Shown: positions 24,360-33,837, counted from the stretch's first letter. The stretch is DNA of 64,000 bases from Neorhodopirellula pilleata (GCF_007859915.1 NZ_SJPM01000012.1:97778-161777); one strand, 5' to 3'. Notes: generated by a model from the letters alone, not told the origin. Made by a program: numbers and translations.

Positions 24360-27055
24360 TGAGAAGTCCGTTTCATTTAAAATCTGAATTTGTTGGCGTT
24401 GTCAAGCTATCGACAGCCCCCGTCGTCATGGCGCCATCGTGCCGCCAACCTTTGGCGGGATGCCGCAGATACGCCTGCCTCATCGCCGCAGTTTGGATCC
24501 TCGGTCAAGCAACATTGGTGTCTGCTGCTGACGTCGATGCCGCCGCTTCTCCCGTCGGCCATGCCTTGATGGAAAGGCATTGTTACCACTGCCACGATGA
24601 TTCGAATTCCGAGGGTGGGCTGAATCTGCAGGACCTGAAGGTTCAACCCGATGATACCGTGAATCTTGCCACGTGGGCGAAGGTCTACGATCGGATCGTG
24701 TCCGGTGAGATGCCGCCTGAGGATGAAGAGCGGCCTGATCCGAAGGAAGTTGCAGCATTCACGAAGTTGACGGCTTCTGCTCTGCAGTCGACTTGGCGTG
24801 ATCGTTATGCGACTCGTGGTCGCGTGGGTGGACGGCGGCTGAACCCGGTCGAATATGAAACCACGATGCGCGATCTGCTGGCGGCTCCGTGGTTGGAACT
24901 CAAAGAGATGCTGCCGCCCGATCCTGAATCAGACGGTTTCGACAACGTCGCTGCGGCACAGGAGATATCCTACGTGCAGTTGGCCCGCTATCTCGAAGCT
25001 GCCGAAGTGGCGATCGACGGTGCGATGCGTTTGCGGCCGGCTCCAAAGCCGACCAAAGTCCGCACGTGGTTCACCGAAGAAGGTCGCTATCTCGGTAAGG
25101 ACTGGAAAGAGCGATACGGCAGCGTCGACAAGCGTCCCGAGTGGACTTGGTTCTGGCAACAACCCAACAACGCTCAAGCCCCACGACACATTCGCAACAC
25201 ATCGCAACAAATCCCAGGTTGGTATCGCTTCCGTGTTCGCTGTCGTGCGGCGTTGTGGGACAAGGGCGAGTTGCTTCCACCAGAAGAAGGCCAAGTGGCA
25301 TGGATCACGACGGCCGCCAAGCGAGTTCTGGCAAAATTCGATGTTCCCGAGGGCGAAGATGGAGGCGTCGTCGAGTTTGTTGCATGGCATCAAGAGAAGG
25401 AGCTGCTCGATTTCTATTGCGCGACAATGGACGATCGGCAAGTTTCACACACGACAAAGCAGAAAGATCCGAAGTCGCAACGGGAAGCTCATGAGTCGTT
25501 TATGAAGGGCTATCGCGGCCACGGTATCGCAGTGGATTGGTTTGAGATCGAGGGGCCGTTCGCTGATGAATCGTGCGAGGGTGGATCAGACGATCAACCT
25601 TGGCCGTCAGTGAGTTATCGACAACTGTTCGGTGATCTGCCGATTGAGCCTTGGACAAAAGCGAGCGGGCTGAAGCCGCCTGAGCCTCTGAATTTGCCAG
25701 ACTTAACCGCTAACAAGCACGGGCTGCGCGAGGCGTTTCAATTGTCGCCAGACATGGTGATGGTGGTCTCAAAGGAGCCTCGCAAGGACGCGGAAACGCT
25801 GTTGCGTCGATTTATCAAGCGAGCCTATCGTCGAAGGCCGGAGGAGTCCGAAATACAGCGTTGTCTCGCATTCGCACTCGACGCTATTGACGACAAAGCC
25901 TGCTTTCAGGATGCGATGCGACTGGCTTACAAGGCGGTACTTTGCTCGCCAGACTTTCTTTATCTGCAAGAAATGCCGGGTGAACTGGACGGCTATGCCC
26001 TTGCAGCTCGGTTGTCATACACGCTTTGGCGAAGCATGCCGGACAGCCAATTGATCGAAGTGGCGGAGTCCGGTGAATTGCTGACCGACGCCGGATTGCA
26101 AAGGCAGTTTGATCGGATGCTTGCCGATCCCAAGTCCAAGCGGTTCATCAGTGACTTCACGGGCCAGTGGCTCGACCTTCGGAAAGTTCACGACACATCT
26201 CCAGATCGTGATCTGTTCCCTGAGTATTTCTCAGACAACCTTATTGTCGCTTCAGCCGTGGCGGAAACCGAAGCGACGTTTGCCGAAATGCTTCGTGAGA
26301 ACCTGCCCGTGAAAACGATCGTTGACTCTGACTTCGTGATGATCAACGAGCGACTGGCGGAGGTTTACGGAATCGATGGAGTGAAGGGAATGCAAATTCG
26401 CCGCGTCACATTGCCGGCAGAGTCACCGTATGGCGGCCTGCTAACTCAATGCAGCGTGATGAAGGTCACTGCCAACGGCTTGACGACTTCGCCAGTACTA
26501 CGAGGCGTATGGGTGATGGACCGAATCTTGGGAACTCCGCCTTCGCGACCACCACCCGGCGCTGGCTCCATTGAGCCGGATACTCGCGGTGCCACCACGG
26601 TTCGAGAGTTATTGGCCAAGCATAGCCGATCGGAAACATGCGCGAGTTGCCACAAGTCAATCGACCCACCGGGCTTCGCGTTGGAAAACTTCGACGTGAT
26701 GGGCAAATGGCGTGACCACTACCGCAGCTTGGGTGAAGGCAAAAAGCTTGATCAGGTCGTTGCACTTCGCGACGTGAGATACCGACAAGGATTGCCAGTA
26801 GACGCTTCTGGTGTCACCGATGACGGTCATGCGTTTAACGACATACACGAGTTCAGAAACGTACTTGTCGCTCAGGACGAGCAACTTGCACGCAATCTGA
26901 CCGAGCGGTTTCTAACTTTCGCAACCGGTGCGAGCGTTTCGTTCGTGGATCGCGATGTGGTGAACTCGATCCTTCGTGAAAGCAGGAAAGAGGGATACCC
27001 GATTCGCACATTGCTCCAACAAGTCATCCTCAGCAAGACATTTCGATCGAAATAG
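24359..27055 (+). CDS. DUF1592-type cytochrome c protein (PSCyt1/DUF1587/DUF1595/DUF1592/DUF1588/DUF1585)
   Basis: From the ATG at 24359 the protein has 898 residues. An export segment (ACLIAAVWILGQATLVSAAD) precedes a c-type haem site CYHCH near residue 75. The planctomycete domain series follows: DUF1587 (RRLNPVEYETTMRDLL), DUF1595 (YRRRPEESEIQRCLAFAL), DUF1592 (YALAARLSYTLWRSMPD), DUF1588 (YGGLLTQCSVMKVTA with GLTTSPVLRGVW) and DUF1585 at the end (ERFLTFATGASV). A second haem-like CASCH lies in the DUF1588 region. These proteins are exported, and the biochemical role is not established. The DUF1552 gene 10 bases downstream is its usual partner. Confidence 0.9.
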   Translation: MRSPFHLKSEFVGVVKLSTAPVVMAPSCRQPLAGCRRYACLIAAVWILGQATLVSAADVDAAASPVGHALMERHCYHCHDDSNSEGGLNLQDLKVQPDDTVNLATWAKVYDRIVSGEMPPEDEERPDPKEVAAFTKLTASALQSTWRDRYATRGRVGGRRLNPVEYETTMRDLLAAPWLELKEMLPPDPESDGFDNVAAAQEISYVQLARYLEAAEVAIDGAMRLRPAPKPTKVRTWFTEEGRYLGKDWKERYGSVDKRPEWTWFWQQPNNAQAPRHIRNTSQQIPGWYRFRVRCRAALWDKGELLPPEEGQVAWITTAAKRVLAKFDVPEGEDGGVVEFVAWHQEKELLDFYCATMDDRQVSHTTKQKDPKSQREAHESFMKGYRGHGIAVDWFEIEGPFADESCEGGSDDQPWPSVSYRQLFGDLPIEPWTKASGLKPPEPLNLPDLTANKHGLREAFQLSPDMVMVVSKEPRKDAETLLRRFIKRAYRRRPEESEIQRCLAFALDAIDDKACFQDAMRLAYKAVLCSPDFLYLQEMPGELDGYALAARLSYTLWRSMPDSQLIEVAESGELLTDAGLQRQFDRMLADPKSKRFISDFTGQWLDLRKVHDTSPDRDLFPEYFSDNLIVASAVAETEATFAEMLRENLPVKTIVDSDFVMINERLAEVYGIDGVKGMQIRRVTLPAESPYGGLLTQCSVMKVTANGLTTSPVLRGVWVMDRILGTPPSRPPPGAGSIEPDTRGATTVRELLAKHSRSETCASCHKSIDPPGFALENFDVMGKWRDHYRSLGEGKKLDQVVALRDVRYRQGLPVDASGVTDDGHAFNDIHEFRNVLVAQDEQLARNLTERFLTFATGASVSFVDRDVVNSILRESRKEGYPIRTLLQQVILSKTFRSK

Positions 27056-27065
27056 GGTATCCTTC

Positions 27066-28346
27066 ATGACCAAGAACTCTCAATCATATATCAGTCGCCG
27101 CACGGTATTACGCGGTCTTGGCGTTGGGCTTGCTTTACCGCTGCTCGACGCAATGGCTCCGGCTTTTGCCGCTGCGGAAGCCCCTGTTGGGCCGCAGCGT
27201 CTCATCGCGATTCAAACCAATCAGGGCATTCTTCCCAAGTACTTTTTCCCCGACGGCGTAGGCCGCGACTACAAGGCTTCGCCGTACTTGCAGATCCTCG
27301 ATAAATTCCGGAATCGGATGACTGTCTTCTCCGGTGTCTCGCATCCTGAAGTTGATGGTGGTCACGAAGCCGAGCAGTGTTTCCTGACCGCAGCACCACA
27401 TCCCGGTATGGGGGGATTTCGGAACTCGATCTCGGTGGATCAGTTCGCAGCTGAACGTATCGGGCATCTGACCCGGTTTCCATCCTTGACGCTATCCGTC
27501 GGTACAAAGCGAAGCCTTTCGTACACGCAGTCCGGTGTGCAAATTCCCGGCGAAGATTCACCGTCGCGGTTGTTCCGGAAATTGTTCGTGCAGGGTTCGA
27601 AGCAGGAAGTCGAAGCGCAGCTCGCGAAGCTTCGTCACGGACGCAGCATTCTTGATTCGGTGGGTGAACGAGCACAACAGCTAGGAAATCGAGTCGGTTC
27701 GTCAGATCGAGACAAGCTGGACCAATTTTACACTGGCGTTCGCGATCTCGAAAAACGATTGCACAAGAGTGAGCAGTGGGAGCAACAACCTAAGCCGAGT
27801 GTTGAAATGGCACCGCCGCAAGATTATGACGATCCCGGCGCTTTGATCGAGCGGACTCGTGTGATGTATGACCTCGCTCGCATCGCGATGGATACGGATT
27901 CGACGCGACTGGTTTCGATCTTCGTCTACCAGAACGATGCCAAGCCAAATATTCCCGGAGTCGGCACCGGCACGCATCCGCTGACGCACCACGGCAATCA
28001 GCCTGAAAAACTTGAGCAGCTCCGACGTATCGAAGAAGCTCAGTTTCAAGAACTCGCCACGTTGCTTGGTGGATTGGATGAGCGCGATGCTGGCGGTGGT
28101 TCCTTGCTCGACACGACATCAGTGATCTACGGCACGGCTTTGGGCAACGGCAATTCCCATGCGAACAACAACTTACCCGTCTTGATCGCCGGAGGCGGGT
28201 TCCGCCACGCACAGCACCTCGCTCTCGGCGCCAACAGCGACTACCCGCTGCCCAACCTGTTTGTAAGTGTTCTGCAAAGACTCGGCATCGAAACGGACAA
28301 GTTCGCCACCAGCACTGGAACGATGCGGGGGCTGGAAGCACTATGA
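27066..28346 (+). CDS. DUF1552 family protein, Tat-exported
   Basis: The 426-residue product begins with a twin-arginine signal (ISRRTVLRGLGVGLALPLLD, residues 9-28) and an AFAAAEA cleavage area. The fold is typical of DUF1552 (FFPDGVGRDYKASPYLQIL ... GVSHPEVDGGHEAEQCFLT ... TALGNGNSHANNNLPVLIAGG), related to the DUF1501/sulfatase-like phosphatase group. DUF1552 genes almost always follow DUF1592-type cytochrome genes in planctomycetes, as here. The shared role is unknown; oxidation or hydrolysis of a polysaccharide component is a guess. The start was placed at 27066 because the upstream extension overlaps the cytochrome gene. Confidence 0.9.
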   Translation: MTKNSQSYISRRTVLRGLGVGLALPLLDAMAPAFAAAEAPVGPQRLIAIQTNQGILPKYFFPDGVGRDYKASPYLQILDKFRNRMTVFSGVSHPEVDGGHEAEQCFLTAAPHPGMGGFRNSISVDQFAAERIGHLTRFPSLTLSVGTKRSLSYTQSGVQIPGEDSPSRLFRKLFVQGSKQEVEAQLAKLRHGRSILDSVGERAQQLGNRVGSSDRDKLDQFYTGVRDLEKRLHKSEQWEQQPKPSVEMAPPQDYDDPGALIERTRVMYDLARIAMDTDSTRLVSIFVYQNDAKPNIPGVGTGTHPLTHHGNQPEKLEQLRRIEEAQFQELATLLGGLDERDAGGGSLLDTTSVIYGTALGNGNSHANNNLPVLIAGGGFRHAQHLALGANSDYPLPNLFVSVLQRLGIETDKFATSTGTMRGLEAL

Positions 28347-30478
28347 AAAACGTTATGAGAACTTCACCTGTCACTCTCTTGATCGCCGCCGCTTTAATCA
28401 TCGCTCTGCCGGCAGTGGCCGACGATGGAGGAACAAAAGAAGCCGGTTTGACAGACCAGCAGTTTTTCGCCCGGGTCGACCTCAGCCTGCCCGGCCTCTC
28501 AAAGGTTCAAGAAACCGTGTCTCGATCTGACTGGCCGCAGGCGAGAAAAGCATGGGCGGACTACCTTCGCAACCGTGATAATGTGAAACACTTCGAAGCG
28601 CGCTTCGTGAAAGATCGGGGACCGCGGAAGTCGAAACTGCCTCGCTATCCGACGTGGGCGGAGTCGCGGGTTGCGAACTTGAACGAACGGATCAAAGACG
28701 GCACGTTCGAGCCACATTTCCAAGCACGCTACGACGGCGACACGCTCGGCTTGATTACGCTTTACGCGCAGTCACAGGATTCCAAGCATGCCAAGACCGC
28801 AGCTTGGTTGATCCGTGATTTCGTGGAGCGTTTTCCCTATCCGAGCGAGCTTTGGGATGTGACTCCGGATCATAAAGGCGGCACGCCCGAACCGTGGACC
28901 ACTCTCAACTTCGGACTGCGCACCGGCTACTCCTGGTGGAACAGCTACGTGACCTTTCGCAAGGACCCCGAATTTACCGACGACACGCTGGTGATCATGA
29001 GCAAGTCCCTGATACAGCAGGCAAAATACTACTCAAGTCTTTCGCTCACCCAACGTGACACCAGCAACTGGATGGGGGCGGAAATGGTAGGTCTCTATAC
29101 CATCGGTGGGATGTTCCCGGAATGCCCGGAATCGGCAATGTGGCGCAAATTCGCGATCGAGGCACTGTATGAATTCACGGACTGGCGCTACCTTCCGGAC
29201 GGAACATTTTTCGAATTCTCGTTCTGGTATTCTCACCTGGGATTTAACGGCGTGCAGGAAATCTATGAGCGCGCTCGGGAATGGGGACGGCACGATGAAT
29301 TTCCCGAGGACTATCTAAAGCGGGCCGAGAAGTTGGCCGACTTCACCATGAAACTCTGCCCGCCAGATCGCACTGGCTATTTCTATGGGCAGGGTCATTC
29401 CGAAGAGGCCAGCCACTATTTGGCATTTACCGACAACCTGCTTCTGCGGGCGCTCGAGAACTATCCGCACCGCGACGATTTTCGCTATGTCGCCACACGG
29501 GGCAAAGAAGGCAAAACGCCTGACTTTTCGTCGGTGTATCTGCCCTACGGAGGAATCTGCATCATGCGTTCGGGTTGGGATACGAGCGCAAATTACCTAG
29601 CGCTGGACGCAGGGCCGGACGGTCGAGCCAGTCACGCACACGACGACGCCAACAGCGTGGCACTTTGGGCCTACGGGCACCCCCTGCTCTACGATTCCCT
29701 CCATGGCAGGAAGAACCTCGGTGGAGCCAAGGATCACAGCACGGTGTTCATTGATGGCAAGACCGCCAAGCGGAACAACAACTACGGCAGCCCGATCGAC
29801 GCTTCCTGGGAATCGACACCCGAATACGATTTCGCCTGCGGGGTGAGTCGTGTCGGAGATCGCAATCCGGTTCACGTTCGGCGCGTTCTATTTCTCAAGC
29901 CGGACCTGTTTTTCGTGATCGACGACGCCAACGTTCCCGGCACACCGACGACTCATCAGTATGATCTCTACTGGAATTTGCTGACCGATCAGGTCGAAAT
30001 CGATCCGGACACAATGGCTGTCGTGACCCGAGAAGATGGCAAGCCGAACCTCGCCATCGTCCCCTTGGCGTCTGAAGGCTTCGAGACGCAGGTTTTACCC
30101 GATCCAGAGAATCGCTCCTACTTTAAGAATATTCCAGCCCGCCTCGTGACCCATCGGACGGAATCAGAGACATTGCGCCACGTAACCCTCCTGGTGCCCC
30201 TGAAACCGGGAGCGACCAACCCGGTAGAGACAGTATCGATCGGAGATGGTAACGTGTACTCTGTCCGCTTTACCGACGGTCGTCAGTTCCGCCTGAAGAT
30301 CGAACCCGGCGATCATGGGAGAATCCATGTCGAAGAGAAAGGCGGGGCCGGTCGGAGCGTGGTCGCGGGAAATTCTCCGTCGCTTCTACCCACCGAGGTT
30401 TTTACCCGTATTCGGCAGACGGCATCTCCCGAAGATTATGTCCGGCTTCGAAGCAGGGAGAGGAAACAGCCAGAATGA
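28343..30478 (+). CDS. Heparinase II/III-family polysaccharide lyase, secreted
   Basis: The 711-residue protein starts with ATG overlapping the previous stop (ATGA). A signal peptide (LLIAAALIIALPAVA) is followed by an (alpha/alpha) toroid region (residues about 40-370, with LFNFGLRTGYSWWNSY-like helices) and then a beta-sandwich heparinase II/III domain. The diagnostic block YGGICIMRSGWD and the catalytic-type motif SHAHDDANSVALWAYGHPLLYDS (here split across residues about 429-451) are present. It should cleave uronic-acid-containing chains such as alginate or glycosaminoglycan by beta-elimination in the periplasm or outside. Downstream is a beta-helix protein that may share the substrate. 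Confidence 0.88.
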   Translation: MKNVMRTSPVTLLIAAALIIALPAVADDGGTKEAGLTDQQFFARVDLSLPGLSKVQETVSRSDWPQARKAWADYLRNRDNVKHFEARFVKDRGPRKSKLPRYPTWAESRVANLNERIKDGTFEPHFQARYDGDTLGLITLYAQSQDSKHAKTAAWLIRDFVERFPYPSELWDVTPDHKGGTPEPWTTLNFGLRTGYSWWNSYVTFRKDPEFTDDTLVIMSKSLIQQAKYYSSLSLTQRDTSNWMGAEMVGLYTIGGMFPECPESAMWRKFAIEALYEFTDWRYLPDGTFFEFSFWYSHLGFNGVQEIYERAREWGRHDEFPEDYLKRAEKLADFTMKLCPPDRTGYFYGQGHSEEASHYLAFTDNLLLRALENYPHRDDFRYVATRGKEGKTPDFSSVYLPYGGICIMRSGWDTSANYLALDAGPDGRASHAHDDANSVALWAYGHPLLYDSLHGRKNLGGAKDHSTVFIDGKTAKRNNNYGSPIDASWESTPEYDFACGVSRVGDRNPVHVRRVLFLKPDLFFVIDDANVPGTPTTHQYDLYWNLLTDQVEIDPDTMAVVTREDGKPNLAIVPLASEGFETQVLPDPENRSYFKNIPARLVTHRTESETLRHVTLLVPLKPGATNPVETVSIGDGNVYSVRFTDGRQFRLKIEPGDHGRIHVEEKGGAGRSVVAGNSPSLLPTEVFTRIRQTASPEDYVRLRSRERKQPE

Positions 30479-30564
30479 AGTGGATCATTGCAGTGCTTCT
30501 GGCTTTCCTTGTGCCTGGGCGAAGTCACGTCTGCTCTCATCAGCTTTCGAAGGTTATCGGATGA
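30475..30564 (+). CDS. 29-codon micro-ORF with signal-peptide-like sequence, coupled on both sides
   Basis: An ATG at 30475 overlaps the stop of the lyase gene (ATGA), and its TGA at 30562-30564 overlaps the ATG of the beta-helix gene at 30561 (ATGA again). The encoded peptide starts MKWIIAVLLAFLVPGRS, a Lys plus hydrophobic core like a signal peptide, then 12 more residues. It fills the 82-base gap exactly. It may be a remnant of a deleted exported enzyme (for example a sulfatase, which often sits here) whose end now only couples translation, or a true small membrane peptide. The beta-helix gene has no ribosome site of its own. Confidence 0.55.
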   Translation: MKWIIAVLLAFLVPGRSHVCSHQLSKVIG

Positions 30565-31994
30565 GTATTAACTCAAAGAACTCTTTGGTTCACTCATTCC
30601 TGACACTTTTACACGCACCATTACTGGGAACATTCTTCTTGGCGTTTGCTGTGCCGGTCCTCGCAAACGAACCGATCCGAACAACGCAAGAACTCGTCGC
30701 TGCGGTGAAGATCGCGAAAGCAGGAGATACGATCGAACTCGCGGCAGGAACGTTTGAACTGGACGCTACGCTGGAACTAAGCGGTAACATCACGCTGAAG
30801 GGTGCGGGAATGGATAAAACCACGCTCACTCACGTTCCCAAGTGGAGACCGTCCACCGAAACGCTGCCGGACCCCGAAATGAGACTGGAAGGGCTGGACG
30901 TTGATGCCTATCTGATCCGCATCATGCGGGACACCAACGACGTCGCGATCTCGGACATGACTCTGTACGGCCCACAATTACACGGGGCGATTTTCAGTTG
31001 GTTTTCCACCGGCGTGCACCTGCATCACCTGCGGATCAAGGAGACGATGTGGAGCGGCATCCGCACTTTCGGCATGAAGAGGACGAAGATTCACGACTGC
31101 GAGTTCGTCGATGCCGGCGGGCGTTGGCAGAAAGGCCAACCGGGAGTGAAGGGCGGCATCACCGGCGGCGGCATCTTCGCCGTCTGGATGAGCGAATGCG
31201 AGATCTTCGACAACCGTTTCACCCGCACCCGCACGGGGAAGGAACACGAATTCTATGGCATCAAAGTGCGGCAGGCCCGACAGTGCCGGGTTCATCACAA
31301 TACCATCGAAGTGAATTTCAGCATGGAGTTCCCGTTCGAGAATGACGAGGACAACGAACTCGATCACAACGTGTGTCACGGTACCATTTCAATTCCTAAG
31401 CACGCTGGCGGGCCGGTCCCCGAGAGCGGCAAGACGTTCCACATCCACCACAACTACTTCAAGGACAGTTACAGCATTGAGTTCGTGCGCAACGGCGTCG
31501 AGATCGACCACAACCTGTTCGACTTCGATCCACAGGCGGACCACGGCAATCTGATCTCAGGATTTGGCAAGGCTCCCGCAAAAGGGCCGGCGGTTTTTCA
31601 CAACAATCTTGTTAGCAATCCCGGTCGTGGTGTCATCTGGATTAATGAGCCCATCAGCAATCTCGTGGTTCGAAACAATCACATCATCGCACGAGCCACG
31701 GCAACACCACGTACCGAGGGGCTATTCGGTTTCCACCGCGACAGCAATTTTTCAACCATCGTCATTCGCGATAACGTCGTCGAGTGTCATAAGCAATCGC
31801 GACCGCTGCTTCGCAATGACGAGAGCTATGCAGCCACAATGAGCGGTAACGTGCTTTCGAATGTATTTGACGCTGACCGAATCGACTCCGCTCGTGTCAA
31901 TCAAAACGCCGGCCTAGAAGCGTCTCTGACATTTGCCTGCGGGGTTCACGGTGAAATGACTGTGGACGGCTGGAACGTGAAACAGATCGATTAG
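30561..31994 (+). CDS. Right-handed parallel beta-helix protein (polysaccharide lyase-like), secreted
   Basis: From the ATG at 30561 the product has 477 residues. A signal peptide (LLGTFFLAFAVPVLA) is followed by an N-terminal NosD/PL6-like entry (ELVAAVKIAKAGDTIELAAG, then GNITLKGAG) and rungs of Asn/His ladder repeats (VHHNTIEVNF, LDHNVCHGTI, IHHNYFKDSY, IDHNLFDFD). This is the fold of pectate lyase, chondroitinase B and PL6 alginate lyases. The catalytic residues cannot be assigned by eye. It is the last gene of the sigma-FecR-lyase operon. The extension to 30315 is a frame inside the lyase gene and is rejected. Confidence 0.85.
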   Translation: MSINSKNSLVHSFLTLLHAPLLGTFFLAFAVPVLANEPIRTTQELVAAVKIAKAGDTIELAAGTFELDATLELSGNITLKGAGMDKTTLTHVPKWRPSTETLPDPEMRLEGLDVDAYLIRIMRDTNDVAISDMTLYGPQLHGAIFSWFSTGVHLHHLRIKETMWSGIRTFGMKRTKIHDCEFVDAGGRWQKGQPGVKGGITGGGIFAVWMSECEIFDNRFTRTRTGKEHEFYGIKVRQARQCRVHHNTIEVNFSMEFPFENDEDNELDHNVCHGTISIPKHAGGPVPESGKTFHIHHNYFKDSYSIEFVRNGVEIDHNLFDFDPQADHGNLISGFGKAPAKGPAVFHNNLVSNPGRGVIWINEPISNLVVRNNHIIARATATPRTEGLFGFHRDSNFSTIVIRDNVVECHKQSRPLLRNDESYAATMSGNVLSNVFDADRIDSARVNQNAGLEASLTFACGVHGEMTVDGWNVKQID

Positions 31995-32479
31995 GCGCGC
32001 TCACGAGATGCCACGTTACTCCATCAAATCACGGCCAGCAAAAGACCTTACAACTGTTGCCGACTCACGTCCGTCGCAAGTGGATGCGTCAGCAAAAGCC
32101 GGACTTTGATCTGTTCGAGCCGCTGACCCTGGACGATTCGAAGCGGAAATGAGGACGGCTCGAGACGTTGGGGCTCTGGCGGCAAGGACGACCATTATTC
32201 CAGGCAGGCGATACGAAAGGATCAAGACACTCGATGAGTTTCGCGAGTTTGAAAAAAGTGACCAGGAGATGCTTGAACGAGCTTCTCCGGTCGTTGAAAA
32301 ACACCGCGTGCTTTGCGGTCGAGAACCACAAGGACCAGCGGATCAACGAGCGAATCGCGTTGGGTTCAAGCCCGTAGTAGCCTAAATGTCTCTTAACCCG
32401 ATCGCGAAAAAGACTGACCACGATCTAATCGAAAGCAACCCCGATGGTAGCCGGATTTCGCTACCGTGAAAACATACAA
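31995..32479. other. Gene-free stretch with degraded coding-like fragments
   Basis: Short fragments such as one with RRKWMRQQKPDFDLFEP (frame ending in TGA near 32150) keep a coding-like look, but frames change repeatedly and no start fits. I see no supportable gene; it reads as a scar of a decayed element beside the tRNA remnant. Confidence 0.4.
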
Positions 32480-32526
32480 GTAACAGGGACTGGATTCCAA
32501 CCTGCGACCACAGGGTTATGCCCGTG
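32480..32526 (-). pseudogene. Remnant of the 3' half of a tRNA-Met (CAT) gene
   Basis: On the minus strand GGGCATAACCC, then GGTCGCAGGTTGGAATCC and CCTGTTAC line up with the anticodon arm, variable and T arms of elongator tRNA-Met (GGCTCATAACCC...GGTCGCAGGTTCGAATCC). Two bases are missing in the anticodon loop, the T-stem no longer pairs, and the D arm is absent, so it cannot be functional. The plus strand translates to LDSNLRPQGYAR, the well-known spurious peptide of antisense tRNA-Met. tRNA genes are preferred integration sites, so this may mark an old attachment site. Confidence 0.6.
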
Positions 32527-32639
32527 ACGCGTGTGTTCGGCACCGTACGGAACCGGATGCGGCGACTTTTTCGCTTGCGCGCCTATGAGAACGTGTCCTT
32601 GCGCAGCTAACGAACGTAACCAACCTCCGCGAATGATGC

Positions 32640-32730
32640 TCCGGTGGCCGACTTCGGATCACTGTCCCGATCGATGAAACCGAAGCAGCCTGGCAACTTG
32701 GTCTTGAATGAGTCAGGACGATTCGTCCTA
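32640..32730. repeat. Dispersed repeat copy B
   Basis: The segment contains CCGGTGGCCGAC and GATCGATGAAACC, shared with a copy near 33840, and the palindrome AGGACG-A-TTCGTCCT (32715-32729), shared with a copy near 21930. No gene is supportable from 32527 to 32992; the last part must hold the promoter of the DUF1579 gene. Confidence 0.45.
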
Positions 32731-32992
32731 AGTTGCCAATGTGCACCGCAATCAAGACTCCGTGCTGGCACGCTTCGTGGTCCGGTTTGGACTAAACCGA
32801 TGAGTGCCCTGGGCTTTCTCGGGTCTACTGGTCGGTTTCGTGACTGCGTTACTTTTGGGATCCGAAGGGACTAAGTGCTCGCAGCTGTGTTTCCCGAGAT
32901 AGGTATAGTATACATCACTTGTCCGCTAGAATAACCAATTCTCGCCGACCGTTAGCGATACATTCAGTTTCAGAACTTTCCAGGACGTCAAA

Positions 32993-33544
32993 ATGACAGA
33001 CTTACTCAAATTGTTTATCTTAACGTTCGGTTGCGCGATTGTTCAATGCGGACTCTTGCAATCCAACGCGGTTGCTCAGGTCCCATCTGCAGGCCCCGAA
33101 TACGAGGTTCTTAAAAACGATGCCGGGGAGTGGGATGTTGAAATCACCAATTACGCAACTGGAACTCCTGAAGTCACCAAGGGCATTGAATCCAACAGGA
33201 TGCTGGGCGACTTTTGGCTGATCAGCAACTTTGAAGGCAAAATGATGGGGTTAGAATTCAAAGGCCATGGAAGCACTGGCTATGACGCCGAGACAAAGAA
33301 ATACGTTGGAACCTGGGTGGATTCTTTGAGTCCTGGAATAATGCATATGAAGGGCAACTACGACAAAGACAAAAAGACAATGACACTTGTCGGAATTGCA
33401 CCTGGCATGGACGGCAACCCGGCCAAACACAGGTTGACCACGGTCTACATGGATCGAAGACGTGTGATGACCATGTACATTACTCCCCAAGGCAGCGAAG
33501 AAACCAAGTTCATGCAATTGGCTTACACAAGAAAAGAGAAGTAG
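32993..33544 (+). CDS. DUF1579 family secreted protein
   Basis: The 183-residue product has a signal peptide (FILTFGCAIVQCGLLQSNAVA) and a single DUF1579 domain: LKNDAGEWDVEIT, MLGDFWLISNFEGKMMG, the block GHGSTGYDAETKKYVGTWVD and IAPGMDGNPAKHRLTTVY. DUF1579 is a lipocalin-like beta-barrel of unknown function, common in planctomycetes. A weak AGGA ribosome site precedes the ATG. The gene stands alone and ends in a strong terminator. Confidence 0.88.
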   Translation: MTDLLKLFILTFGCAIVQCGLLQSNAVAQVPSAGPEYEVLKNDAGEWDVEITNYATGTPEVTKGIESNRMLGDFWLISNFEGKMMGLEFKGHGSTGYDAETKKYVGTWVDSLSPGIMHMKGNYDKDKKTMTLVGIAPGMDGNPAKHRLTTVYMDRRRVMTMYITPQGSEETKFMQLAYTRKEK

Positions 33545-33581
33545 ATGAGCTGATTATCAGCATCACGCAAGATTTTGACCT

Positions 33582-33607
33582 GCAAGCGTTTCGAACGCTT
33601 GCTTTTT
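33582..33607 (+). terminator. Rho-independent terminator of the DUF1579 gene
   Basis: A perfect 9-bp stem (GCAAGCGTT with AACGCTTGC) around a 3-base TCG loop is followed by five T. It lies 38 bases after the stop codon. Confidence 0.88.
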
Positions 33608-33837
33608 CTTTCCGCAGCAGTCGTTGGCTTCAACAATTGTGCCGGTGTAGTGCCGCCCGCGCTGCATAGTGAAGCCGAGCGGAAACAGTTCTCGACCGAT
33701 AGCCGGAACAGACTAAGACAAAGGGCTTCAGAGTGAAACTCCGATGGCACATATCAGCAGTAGGTGCATTAAGTGGAAATGCATAATGTGGGCGTATCCT
33801 TGGTCGAACAGCAAGGGAGTCTGCGGGCACTGAACCT

